Below, one piece after another: positions 1 through 6,414 of a stretch of DNA of 15,368 bases (position 1 is the first letter of the stretch; every line of letters begins with the position of its first letter). The notes beneath the pieces are model-generated. The model searched no databases and was not told the origin of the DNA. It saw only the letters and a list, made by a program, of their open reading frames with translations. The position numbers and the translations under genes are program-made. This DNA is from Actinomycetes bacterium (lineage in GTDB: Bacteria > Actinomycetota > Acidimicrobiia > Acidimicrobiales > RAAP-2), in assembly GCA_021826255.1 (NCBI GenBank), contig JAKBAZ010000014.1, positions 1 to 15,368 on the forward strand, in the 5' to 3' direction.

Positions 1-1
1 C

Positions 2-814
2 GAGGAGTTCGCCAATCGAGAGGGCGACATCGTCTCGGGCACGGTACAGCAGAACGACAACCGCTACACCTTGTTGGACCTCGGTCGAGTCGAAGCCCTC
101 TTGCCCCAAGCCGAGCAGATTGCCTTCGAGCGTTACGAGCACGGGGCCCGCGTCAAGGTGTACATCGTCGAGGTTCGAAAGACCAACAAGGGTCCCCAGA
201 TTGTAGTGAGCCGTACCCACCCGGCCCTCGTCGCGAAGCTCTTCGAGATCGAGGTACCCGAGATCGCCAACGGCATCGTCGAGATCCGCGCTATCGCTCG
301 TGAGCCCGGTCACCGTACGAAGATCGCCGTCGCGTCGAACGACGGCATGGTCGACCCAGTGGGGGCCTGCGTCGGGGCTCGCGGATCACGCGTTCGCAAC
401 ATCACCAACGAGCTTCGTTCGGAGCGAATCGACGTGGTTCCCTACTCGGACGACCCGGTGGAGTTCATTCAGTCGGCCCTGCAACCGGCGCGGGTTCGTG
501 AAGTACGCCTCGATGAGAGCGAGGGAGTCGCTACGGTCATCGTCCACGACCAGCAACTCTCCCTCGCCATTGGTAAGGAGGGGCAGAACGCCCGCCTGGC
601 GGCGCGACTGACTGGATGGCGCATCGATATTCGTTCGGAGAACGAGGACGACGACGTCACCGAGGAGGTGTGGACCGACGGAGACGAGGTCGTCGACGAG
701 ACCACCACGAGCGCCGAAGGGCTCGTAGTCGATGACGTGGTCGTGAGTAACGCCGAGGACGACGACGTCGAGATGGTCGTGGTGAGCGAGGACGAAACCG
801 GGGGAGACCAGTAA
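2..814 (+). CDS. nusA: Transcription termination/antitermination protein NusA (5'-truncated by window edge)
   Basis: NusA binds RNA polymerase and nascent RNA and modulates pausing, termination and antitermination. The reading frame is open from base 2, so the N-terminal polymerase-binding domain lies outside the window. What remains is the S1 domain (starting with REGDIVSGTV, about 20-210), then KH1 with VGARGSRVRNI (about 370-400), then KH2 with AIGKEGQNARLAARLTGW (about 565-620). The S1-KH1-KH2 order is diagnostic of NusA. After KH2 comes a tail of about 55 residues very rich in Asp, Glu and Val, with no recognisable fold. Acidic tails of this kind are common in actinobacterial NusA. A TTG at 71 is internal to the S1 domain and is not the true start. 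The stop TAA (812-814) overlaps the reading frame of ylxR. Gene order nusA-ylxR-infB supports the call. Confidence 0.97.
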   Translation, partial: EEFANREGDIVSGTVQQNDNRYTLLDLGRVEALLPQAEQIAFERYEHGARVKVYIVEVRKTNKGPQIVVSRTHPALVAKLFEIEVPEIANGIVEIRAIAREPGHRTKIAVASNDGMVDPVGACVGARGSRVRNITNELRSERIDVVPYSDDPVEFIQSALQPARVREVRLDESEGVATVIVHDQQLSLAIGKEGQNARLAARLTGWRIDIRSENEDDDVTEEVWTDGDEVVDETTTSAEGLVVDDVVVSNAEDDDVEMVVVSEDETGGDQ

Positions 815-1077
815 CCTCTCCCGTACGCACCTGCGTCGGATGCCGAACGCGGCGCCGAGACGACGAACTGGTTCGACTCGCGAAGCGTCCCGATGGCTCC
901 CTCGTACTCGGGCGCTGCCCGGGACGAGGGGCGTGGGTCTGTCCCGACGAGGCCTGTCTCGCGAGACTGAAGACGACCTCGCTGGCTCGGGCCTGGCGTC
1001 GAGACGTCGACGACGAGGACCTGGCTGAAGTGCGACGACGAGTGGGGGCGCAAATCCCCGGAAGTGTGAAAGAATAG
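811..1077 (+). CDS. ylxR: YlxR family (DUF448) RNA-binding protein; start codon not resolvable
   Basis: The frame encodes the YlxR hallmark RTCVGCRTRRR near its start, followed by LVRLAKRPDGSLVLGRCPGRGAWVCPDEACL, and ends at TAG 1075-1077. YlxR (DUF448) is a small nucleic-acid-binding protein that almost always sits between nusA and infB, as here. About 84-88 residues would be normal length. The frame is open from 751 (after a TAA at 748-750), yet it contains no ATG, GTG or TTG before the CVGCR motif. The only candidates are GTA at 811, which overlaps the nusA stop as GTAA and lies 4 nt after a GGGGGAG purine run (800-806), and GTA at 823. I set the start at 811 by analogy with GTGA/ATGA stop-start overlaps. 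A base error, a rare start codon, or -1 frameshifting from nusA are alternatives. Identity is confident; the start is not. Confidence 0.85.
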   Translation, partial: VTSPVRTCVGCRTRRRDDELVRLAKRPDGSLVLGRCPGRGAWVCPDEACLARLKTTSLARAWRRDVDDEDLAEVRRRVGAQIPGSVKE

Positions 1078-1081
1078 ATAA

Positions 1082-1104
1082 CTGTCGCCGCAGCGCGGGG
1101 ACAG
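1082..1104 (+). promoter_or_regulatory. Hairpin in ylxR-infB spacer
   Basis: CTGTC (1082-1086) pairs with GACAG (1100-1104), and inside it CCGC (1088-1091) pairs with GCGG (1095-1098) around an AGC loop, separated by one G-G mismatch. It lies 4 nt before the infB Shine-Dalgarno sequence, so it could affect infB translation or mark a processing point. There is no U tract, so it is not a standard terminator. The role is inference. Confidence 0.3.
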
Positions 1105-1108
1105 AGGC

Positions 1109-1113
1109 AAGGA
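1109..1113 (+). promoter_or_regulatory. Ribosome binding site fixing the infB TTG start
   Basis: AAGGA lies 6 nt upstream of TTG 1120. The only nearby ATG (1113-1115) overlaps this site and opens an 8-codon frame ending at 1139, so it cannot start infB. The TTG start gives the standard IF2 N-terminus APKKIRVHELSKELG. Confidence 0.7.
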
Positions 1114-1119
1114 TGCGTT

Positions 1120-3753
1120 TTGGCGCCAAAGAAAATTAGGGTTCACGAACTCTCGAAGGAATTGGGTTTGACGAGCAAGGAGTTGCTCGCACTCGCTCAG
1201 ACGCTCGGTATCGGGGCGTCGAGCCCGTCCGCGTCCATCGAGGACGCTCAGGCCGACCGAATTCGCCGCAAGGCCGACGCCGAAGGTCTGCGTCGATCAG
1301 GTTCGCAAGAGACGAAGAGTTCCGCCCCCGTGGAGCCCCAGGCGGCCCCCACCCCGGTGACCTCCGAGGCCCCGACTCCACGCCCCGAGGTCAGCACGCG
1401 CCCCGAGGAGGCGCCGAAGAGAACGGTGCGTTCTCCGCGCGCGACCCCGCCAGTGCGCCCCAGTGCGCCGGCTCGTCCTTCCTCAGAGGGGCCCACGACG
1501 ATTCGTCCCAGTCGCCCCTCCACGCCGACTCCGAGTGACGGCGACGATTCGCGCCCGCGCCCGCCGGTCTCCTCACTGACTGGTCGCCCCATCCCGCCTC
1601 CCCCGGGGCGTCCCATGTCCCCGTCGGGCCGACCCATTCCACCACCCCCCGGGCGTCGTCCGGGCCCCGGAGGCGCTCCGGGATCGAGCCGACCGGGTTC
1701 GGGTGGTCCCCGTCCCATGTCTCCTCGACCGGGACAGAACTTCCGATCGGCCCCCGGTGGTGCACGCCCGCCCCTCGGTGCCCCGCGCCCGGGTGCGCCC
1801 ACCTCGGCCCCCGGTGGTGGCCGTGGGGCTCCCGGCGGTGGCCGCGGACCTGGTGGCGGCGGTCCGAGAGGTTCACAACGCAAGGTCAAGAGCCGGCGTC
1901 GCCGTAACGTAGAAGAGCTCGAGCCGACCCAGATGACGAGTTGGCAGCCGTCGTCGGCGCCCGTTCCTGAGGGTGAGATCATCGTGGAACGAGGTTCGAC
2001 GGCCCAGGACCTCGGTCCGAAGCTCAACCGCTCCGCGGCGGACATCATTCGTTTTCTCTTCCTCCAAGGCGAGATGGTCACCGCCGTTCAGGCGTTGAGT
2101 GACGACATGATCGAGCTCTACGCCGCCGAGGTCGGGGCCAGCGTCAAGATGGTCGATCCTGGTGAGGAGCAAGAGGCCGCGCTGATTGCCCGGTACTTCG
2201 ACGAGGGTGACCTCGAAGAGGAGTTTGAGGCCCAACCGCGACCGCCCGTCGTGACCGTCATGGGTCACGTCGACCACGGAAAGACGAAGTTGCTCGACCA
2301 GATTCGTAAGACCAATGTCGTGGCGGGTGAGGCCGGTGGCATCACCCAGCACATCGGGGCCTACCAGGTTCAGTGGCACGGGCGAGCGATTGCCTTCCTC
2401 GACACGCCCGGTCACGAGGCCTTTACGGCTATGCGCGCTCGAGGCGCGAAGGTGACCGACATCGTGATCCTGGTGGTGGCCGCCGACGACGGAGTGATGC
2501 CCCAAACCGTCGAGGCCATCAATCACGCCAAGGCGGCCGAGGTACCCATCATCGTTGCCGTGAACAAGGTGGATAAGCCCGACGCCAATCCCGACCGGGT
2601 TCTCCAGCAGCTGTCCGAGCACGGACTCGTTCCCGAAAAGTGGGGTGGCGACACCATTACCGTCGAGATCTCCGCTCTGCAGAACCTCGGAATCGACGAA
2701 CTGCTGGAGCAAGTGTTGCTCGTCGCCGAACTCGAAGAACTCACTGCACGTAGCCAGGGTCGAGCCACCGGAACGGTGTTGGAGGCGAATCTCGAAGTGG
2801 GTCGCGGTCCCGTGGCGACGGTCATGGTGCAGCAGGGTGTCTTAAGCGTCGGTGACGTCGTGGTGGCCGGACCCGCCTACGGTAAGGTGAAGGCCCTCAT
2901 CGACGACCAGGGTCGTCAGGTGAAGTCGGTGGGACCCTCGACCCCCGTTCAGGTTCTCGGATTCTCCGAGCCGCCGAACGCCGGGGACGAGATGAGGGTC
3001 TCACTGGACCTGGGTAACGCTCGATCGCTCGCCGAAGCGCGGGCCCAGCGTCAACGTTTGACCGTTCACCAGCCGTCCGCGGGACAAGGTGGCGGAGCGC
3101 GTCTCGAGGACCTGTTCGAACAGATTCAACGGGGCGAGACCGCGTCTCTCAACGTGGTGCTGAAGGCCGACGTGCAGGGTTCCCTCGAGGCGTGTACCGA
3201 GTCACTGCGCAAACTCGAGCGCGAGGACGTTCGTCTCGTGATCGTTCACCGCGGAGTCGGGGGAATCACCGAAAACGACGTTCAGTTGGCGAAGGCTTCC
3301 AACGCCACCATCATCGGATTCAACGTTCGTCCCGATCGACGCAGTCGTGACATGGCCGAGACCGAGGGTGTGGAGATTCGCACCTACGAGGTCATCTACA
3401 AGTTGATCGAGGAAATTCAGGCGGCCATGCTCGGTCTGCTCTCTCCGGTCTACGAAGAGGTCGTCACCGGAGAGGCGGAGGTCCGAGAGGTATTCCGCAT
3501 TCCTCGAGTCGGGGCGATTGCCGGCTGCATGGTGCGAGACGGGGTCATCACTCGTGGGTCCAAGGTGCGATTCCTCCGCGAGGGCACCATTATTTGGAAG
3601 GGTTCGATCACGTCACTCAAGCGCTTCAAGGAGGACGCCCGCGAGGTGGCCGCCGGCTTCGAGTGTGGTGTGGGTCTGTCGGACTACCAGGACCTGAAAG
3701 AGGGGGACCTCATCGAGACCTACGAAGAGCGCGAGATCCCGCGCACGGCCTAG
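1120..3753 (+). CDS. infB: Translation initiation factor IF-2
   Basis: IF2 is the GTPase that brings fMet-tRNA to the 30S subunit and promotes 50S joining. The 877-residue protein has the normal bacterial plan. The IF2 N-terminal module (KIRVHELSKELGLTSKELL, residues 5-23) comes first. A low-complexity Pro/Gly/Arg/Ser linker follows (about 60-265) and ends in a basic KVKSRRRR stretch. The G domain has G1 GHVDHGKT (382-389), GGITQH in switch I (406-411), G3 DTPGH (from 428) and G4 NKVDK (482-486). Domains II to IV complete it, including LNVVLKADVQGSLEA near residue 678. The start is TTG, supported by AAGGA 6 nt upstream. The gene ends at TAG 3751-3753, 3 nt before rbfA, so the two are probably translationally coupled. 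The linker holds two near-identical proline-rich segments, at residues 155-164 and 170-179. Confidence 0.99.
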   Translation: MAPKKIRVHELSKELGLTSKELLALAQTLGIGASSPSASIEDAQADRIRRKADAEGLRRSGSQETKSSAPVEPQAAPTPVTSEAPTPRPEVSTRPEEAPKRTVRSPRATPPVRPSAPARPSSEGPTTIRPSRPSTPTPSDGDDSRPRPPVSSLTGRPIPPPPGRPMSPSGRPIPPPPGRRPGPGGAPGSSRPGSGGPRPMSPRPGQNFRSAPGGARPPLGAPRPGAPTSAPGGGRGAPGGGRGPGGGGPRGSQRKVKSRRRRNVEELEPTQMTSWQPSSAPVPEGEIIVERGSTAQDLGPKLNRSAADIIRFLFLQGEMVTAVQALSDDMIELYAAEVGASVKMVDPGEEQEAALIARYFDEGDLEEEFEAQPRPPVVTVMGHVDHGKTKLLDQIRKTNVVAGEAGGITQHIGAYQVQWHGRAIAFLDTPGHEAFTAMRARGAKVTDIVILVVAADDGVMPQTVEAINHAKAAEVPIIVAVNKVDKPDANPDRVLQQLSEHGLVPEKWGGDTITVEISALQNLGIDELLEQVLLVAELEELTARSQGRATGTVLEANLEVGRGPVATVMVQQGVLSVGDVVVAGPAYGKVKALIDDQGRQVKSVGPSTPVQVLGFSEPPNAGDEMRVSLDLGNARSLAEARAQRQRLTVHQPSAGQGGGARLEDLFEQIQRGETASLNVVLKADVQGSLEACTESLRKLEREDVRLVIVHRGVGGITENDVQLAKASNATIIGFNVRPDRRSRDMAETEGVEIRTYEVIYKLIEEIQAAMLGLLSPVYEEVVTGEAEVREVFRIPRVGAIAGCMVRDGVITRGSKVRFLREGTIIWKGSITSLKRFKEDAREVAAGFECGVGLSDYQDLKEGDLIETYEEREIPRTA

Positions 3754-3756
3754 GCG

Positions 3757-4113
3757 ATGGCCCACTCGTCGGGGCACCACCCCTACCCACGATCCGCTCG
3801 TATCAATCAGATCATCCGTGAGGTGGTCTCTGAGGAGCTCGTCCGAGTCGCCGACCTGGACGAGCGCCTCGGGTTCGTGACGGTGACCGGAGTCGAGATT
3901 TCGGGCGACATGCGCCACGCCGTCGTGTTCCTGGACTCGCTGTCTCCCTCGGCGGCGGAGGTTCTGACGGAACGGCGAACTCAGATCCAGAGTTCGTTGA
4001 ACGCTCAGACTCGGATGAAGCGCACTCCGCGCTTGAGTTTCGAGGCCGACCCCGCGATCAGCTCCGGCGAGGCGGTGGAGGAGATCCTCCGACGTCTCCA
4101 CGACCGTGAGTAA
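3757..4113 (+). CDS. rbfA: Ribosome-binding factor A
   Basis: RbfA is a small KH-type factor that assists late maturation of the 30S subunit and 16S rRNA 5' end processing. The 118-residue product fits the family length. It shows RINQIIREVVSEELVRVAD near the N-terminus, the central GFVTVTGVEISGDMRHAVVF segment, and the C-terminal MKRTPRLSFEADPAISSGE...EEILRRL block typical of RbfA. The ATG start lies 3 nt after the infB stop with no clear Shine-Dalgarno, which suggests coupling to infB. Its last codons overlap the truB start by 8 nt. Position between infB and truB is the conserved one. Confidence 0.97.
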   Translation: MAHSSGHHPYPRSARINQIIREVVSEELVRVADLDERLGFVTVTGVEISGDMRHAVVFLDSLSPSAAEVLTERRTQIQSSLNAQTRMKRTPRLSFEADPAISSGEAVEEILRRLHDRE

Positions 4114-5011
4114 CGCGACGCGGGGTGAGGGTGGGCCCGACGGAGTGGTGCTGGTCGATAAACCGTCGGGTCTCACCAGTCACGACGTCGTCTCGCGTCT
4201 ACGGCGCGTCTTTGACACATCACGAGTCGGTCACGCCGGCACTCTCGACCCCCTCGCGACGGGACTGCTCGTCGTCGCCCTCGGCCGAGCCACTCGCCTT
4301 TTACGATTCGCCCAAGTGGAGACCAAACGATACCGGGCCCGGGTGAAGTTCGGGCGAGCGACCTCCTCTCTCGACGCCGATGGGGAGGTCGTGGCCAGTA
4401 CGGACGACGTGACACGAACCTTGGAACAACTCCAGGAGGCTGCCGCCACCTTTCTCGGCGCGAGCCAGCAGCGGCCCCCAATGGTCTCGGCCCTCAAAGT
4501 CGGGGGCAAACGCCTCCACGAGTTGGCCCGTGCCGGCGTCGAGGTGGAGCGTGAGCCCCGAGAGATTGTGGTGAGTCGCTTCGACGTGTCGAGTACCGAC
4601 GCGCCCGACGAGTGGGACCTCGACGTCGTATGTTCCACGGGCACCTACGTTCGGGTGCTCGCGTCCGAACTAGCCGAGCGGTTGGGTACCCTCGGACACC
4701 TCGTCGCGCTTCGTCGCCTGGCGAGCGGACCTCTCGACGTCAACGACGCCGTTGCCCTCGACGTTCTCGCCAACTCGGAAGCCCCCGAGGAGTGGCTACG
4801 TCCCCCGCGAGACCTCGTCGCGAGTTTGACCGCGATTGAACTAGACGACGCGCAGGTCGTGGCGATGCGTCGAGGACAACGGCTGAGCGTGAACCTCCAG
4901 GGTCCGGGGCCCCTCGCCGCCTTCTCACCGGTGGGTGAACTCGTGGGTGTGTTGAGCGCGCGCGGCGCGCTGTGGCAGCCCGACGTGGTGTTGTCGGGGG
5001 CCCCCTCGTGA
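4106..5011 (+). CDS. truB: tRNA pseudouridine(55) synthase TruB
   Basis: TruB isomerises U55 in the T-loop of tRNAs to pseudouridine. The 301-residue product starts at GTG 4106, inside the end of rbfA. It shows the family N-terminal motif VLVDKPSGLTSHDVV, then GHAGTLDPLATGLL, in which Asp48 is the catalytic aspartate (same number as in E. coli). RYRARVKFG, PPMVSALKVGGKRLHELAR and STGTYVRVLASELAERLG follow. The C-terminal 80 residues are the PUA-like tail, less conserved. There is no good Shine-Dalgarno before the GTG; the overlap implies coupled translation. The stop TGA (5009-5011) overlaps the ribF start GTG (5008-5010). Confidence 0.98.
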   Translation: MSNATRGEGGPDGVVLVDKPSGLTSHDVVSRLRRVFDTSRVGHAGTLDPLATGLLVVALGRATRLLRFAQVETKRYRARVKFGRATSSLDADGEVVASTDDVTRTLEQLQEAAATFLGASQQRPPMVSALKVGGKRLHELARAGVEVEREPREIVVSRFDVSSTDAPDEWDLDVVCSTGTYVRVLASELAERLGTLGHLVALRRLASGPLDVNDAVALDVLANSEAPEEWLRPPRDLVASLTAIELDDAQVVAMRRGQRLSVNLQGPGPLAAFSPVGELVGVLSARGALWQPDVVLSGAPS

Positions 5012-5955
5012 GGGTGACCCGCTTCGATTCCGAACTCGCCCGCCCGAGCGTCGTGGCTATCGGAGTCTTTGACGGGGTGCACCGAGGACACCAACAACTC
5101 GTTCGCCGGGTCGTCGCGCGAGCTCGCGAGACGGGCGCCGCGGCGTCGATTGTCACGTTTGACCCCCACCCGGGAACAGTGGTCTCCTCGAACGGCGGTC
5201 CGCTCCTGCTCGCCACCCTCGAGCAGCGACTCGAGACCTTCGAACAACTCGGTGTTGATCAAGTTCGCATTATCGATTTCACGAGAGACGTCGCGACTCA
5301 GAGTGCGCGAGAGTTCGTTGACGACGTGCTCGTGACCCAGTTGGGCGCGCTCGGCGTCGTCGTGGGAGACGACGCCCACTTTGGTCGTGCTCGCGAAGGC
5401 ACTCTCGATACTCTGCGCGAACTGGGGGCGAGTCGGGGATTTGACGTCGAGTCCGCCGGGGCGATTGGCGAGACGGAACGATTTTCGAGTTCTCTCGTGA
5501 GAGAGATGTTGCGCCACGGCGACGTGGAGGGGGCCGGGCACGTCCTCGGTCGCCCCTTCATCTTGCGGGGTCTCGTAACCCACGGGGACGCGCGGGGACG
5601 CCAAATCGGCTTTCCCACCGCGAATCTCGAGACCCAATCGCGCCAGGCCCTGCCCCAGGTCGGTATTTACGCGGGTCTCACTCGGGTGGGCGACGAGTGG
5701 ATTGCATCGGCGGTGTCGGTCGGAACCCGTCCCCAGTTTTACGACGGGGCGATCCCCCTGGTGGAGTCCTATCTCCTCGATTTTCGCGGCGACCTCTACG
5801 ACACGGAGGTGGACGTGGCGTTTCTGCGTCGCCTGCGCGACGAGGCGCGTTTCGCCTCCCTCGAAGCGCTGGTGGAGCAGATGGGTCGCGACGTCGAGGC
5901 TGCGAGAGAGATTGCCCGATCAGTCGGTTCTTTGCGCCCCGACCTGCTAGGCTAG
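5008..5955 (+). CDS. ribF: Bifunctional riboflavin kinase / FMN adenylyltransferase
   Basis: RibF phosphorylates riboflavin to FMN and adenylates FMN to FAD in the cytoplasm. With the start at GTG 5008 (GTGA overlap with truB) it has 315 residues, the usual size. The N-terminal nucleotidyltransferase domain shows AIGVFDGVHRGHQQL, with the HxGH pair at H25 and H28, then TFDPHPG and SSSLVREMLRHGDVEGA. The C-terminal kinase domain shows GRPFILRGLVTHGDARGRQIGFPTANLE (GFPTAN at 201-206), VGTRPQF, and VESYLLDF with the probable catalytic Glu253. GTG 5014 is an alternative start. The frame stays open upstream to 4972, but that would overlap truB by 40 nt and add nothing conserved. It is probably the last gene of the nusA operon before the rpsO leader. 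Confidence 0.97.
   Translation: MRVTRFDSELARPSVVAIGVFDGVHRGHQQLVRRVVARARETGAAASIVTFDPHPGTVVSSNGGPLLLATLEQRLETFEQLGVDQVRIIDFTRDVATQSAREFVDDVLVTQLGALGVVVGDDAHFGRAREGTLDTLRELGASRGFDVESAGAIGETERFSSSLVREMLRHGDVEGAGHVLGRPFILRGLVTHGDARGRQIGFPTANLETQSRQALPQVGIYAGLTRVGDEWIASAVSVGTRPQFYDGAIPLVESYLLDFRGDLYDTEVDVAFLRRLRDEARFASLEALVEQMGRDVEAAREIARSVGSLRPDLLG
5945..5953 (+). promoter_or_regulatory. Possible extended -10 promoter for rpsO
   Basis: TGC directly precedes TAGGCT (5948-5953), matching an extended -10 of the TGN-TANNNT type. Transcription from it would start near 5960 and give rpsO a leader of about 75 nt that contains the hairpin at 5988-6012. No convincing -35 box is seen, and the site overlaps the ribF stop. 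Chance occurrence is possible. Confidence 0.35.
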
Positions 5956-5987
5956 AGATTCGGTCAGCGACGCTGGCTGTGTGAGGC

Positions 5988-6012
5988 GTCACGTGGCGGC
6001 TCGCAACGTGAC
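5988..6012 (+). promoter_or_regulatory. rpsO leader hairpin, candidate S15 autoregulatory site
   Basis: GTCACGT (5988-5994) and ACGTGAC (6006-6012) form a perfect 7-bp stem with an 11-nt loop, 22 nt before the rpsO start. Ribosomal protein S15 is known to repress its own mRNA through structured leaders that differ between phyla. The placement fits this, but no known leader consensus was recognised. There is no U run after it, so a terminator is less likely. Confidence 0.4.
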
Positions 6013-6034
6013 CCAACTCAGTAAGGCATAACGA

Positions 6035-6292
6035 ATGGCTGAGAAGCAGCAGATCATCCAGGACTACCGCAAGCACGAGACGGACACGGGTTCGCCCGAG
6101 GTCCAGATTGCCATCTTGACGTCCCGCATCTCGCATCTCACCGAGCACCTCAAGGTTCACAAGGGTGATCACCACACCCGTCGTGGACTCATGAAGCTCA
6201 TCGGTCAGCGCCGTCGCTTGCTCGACTACGTCCAGCGTGGCGACGTCGAGCGTTACCGCGAACTGATTGGTCGTCTCGGCATTCGTCGCTAG
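6035..6292 (+). CDS. rpsO: 30S ribosomal protein S15
   Basis: S15 is a primary 16S rRNA-binding protein of the small subunit platform. It binds the h20/h21/h22 junction and takes part in intersubunit bridge B4. The 85-residue product shows the whole family signature: HETDTGSPEVQIAILTSRI, then LKVHKGDHHTRRGLMKLIGQRRRLLDYV, which includes the rRNA-contacting His/Asp/Ser-Arg loop region, and an RYRELIGRLGIRR end. The ATG at 6035 is preceded by TAAGG with 8 nt spacing. rpsO followed by pnp is a very widely conserved pair. A stable hairpin lies 8 nt after the stop codon. Confidence 0.99.
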   Translation: MAEKQQIIQDYRKHETDTGSPEVQIAILTSRISHLTEHLKVHKGDHHTRRGLMKLIGQRRRLLDYVQRGDVERYRELIGRLGIRR

Positions 6293-6299
6293 CCGAAGA

Positions 6300-6316
6300 G
6301 CGGGGGAGTCCCCCGC
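6300..6316 (+). terminator. rpsO-pnp intergenic hairpin (attenuator or processing site)
   Basis: GCGGGGG (6300-6306) and CCCCCGC (6310-6316) form a perfect GC-only 7-bp stem closed by an AGT loop, starting 8 nt after the rpsO stop. No T run follows, so it is not a canonical intrinsic terminator. In E. coli the same spacer holds a leaky terminator and an RNase III site that controls pnp. A partial terminator or an RNA-end stabiliser for rpsO mRNA is plausible here. The rest of the 122-nt spacer shows no further clear element before the pnp ribosome binding site. Confidence 0.45.
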
Positions 6317-6402
6317 CTGCCTCGCGGGTGCTGGAGGCCAGTGGAGGATCGTCGCTCGGCGAAGGTTGCTCACTGGGATCCGGGCTCGGGGGTGAGACCA
6401 CC

Positions 6403-6408
6403 AAGGAG
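6403..6408 (+). promoter_or_regulatory. Ribosome binding site fixing the pnp start
   Basis: AAGGAG lies 6 nt before ATG 6415. The frame stays open upstream to 6328, but those residues (rich in Gly and Ser) do not belong to the PNPase fold, so ATG 6415 is the start. Confidence 0.8.
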
Positions 6409-6414
6409 CATTAC

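Noticed and set aside
1248..2081. Long minus-strand ORFs opposite infB and other genes
   Set aside because: They are Pro/Gly/Arg-rich mirror frames created by GC-biased codons of the sense genes, with no family signature.
4972..5007. Longer ribF start at 4972
   Set aside because: It would overlap truB by 40 nt, and the added residues have no family similarity, whereas GTG 5008 makes the usual 4-nt stop-start overlap.
6328..6414. Longer pnp start at 6328
   Set aside because: The upstream residues are Gly/Ser-rich and unlike PNPase; AAGGAG and ATG 6415 define the start.
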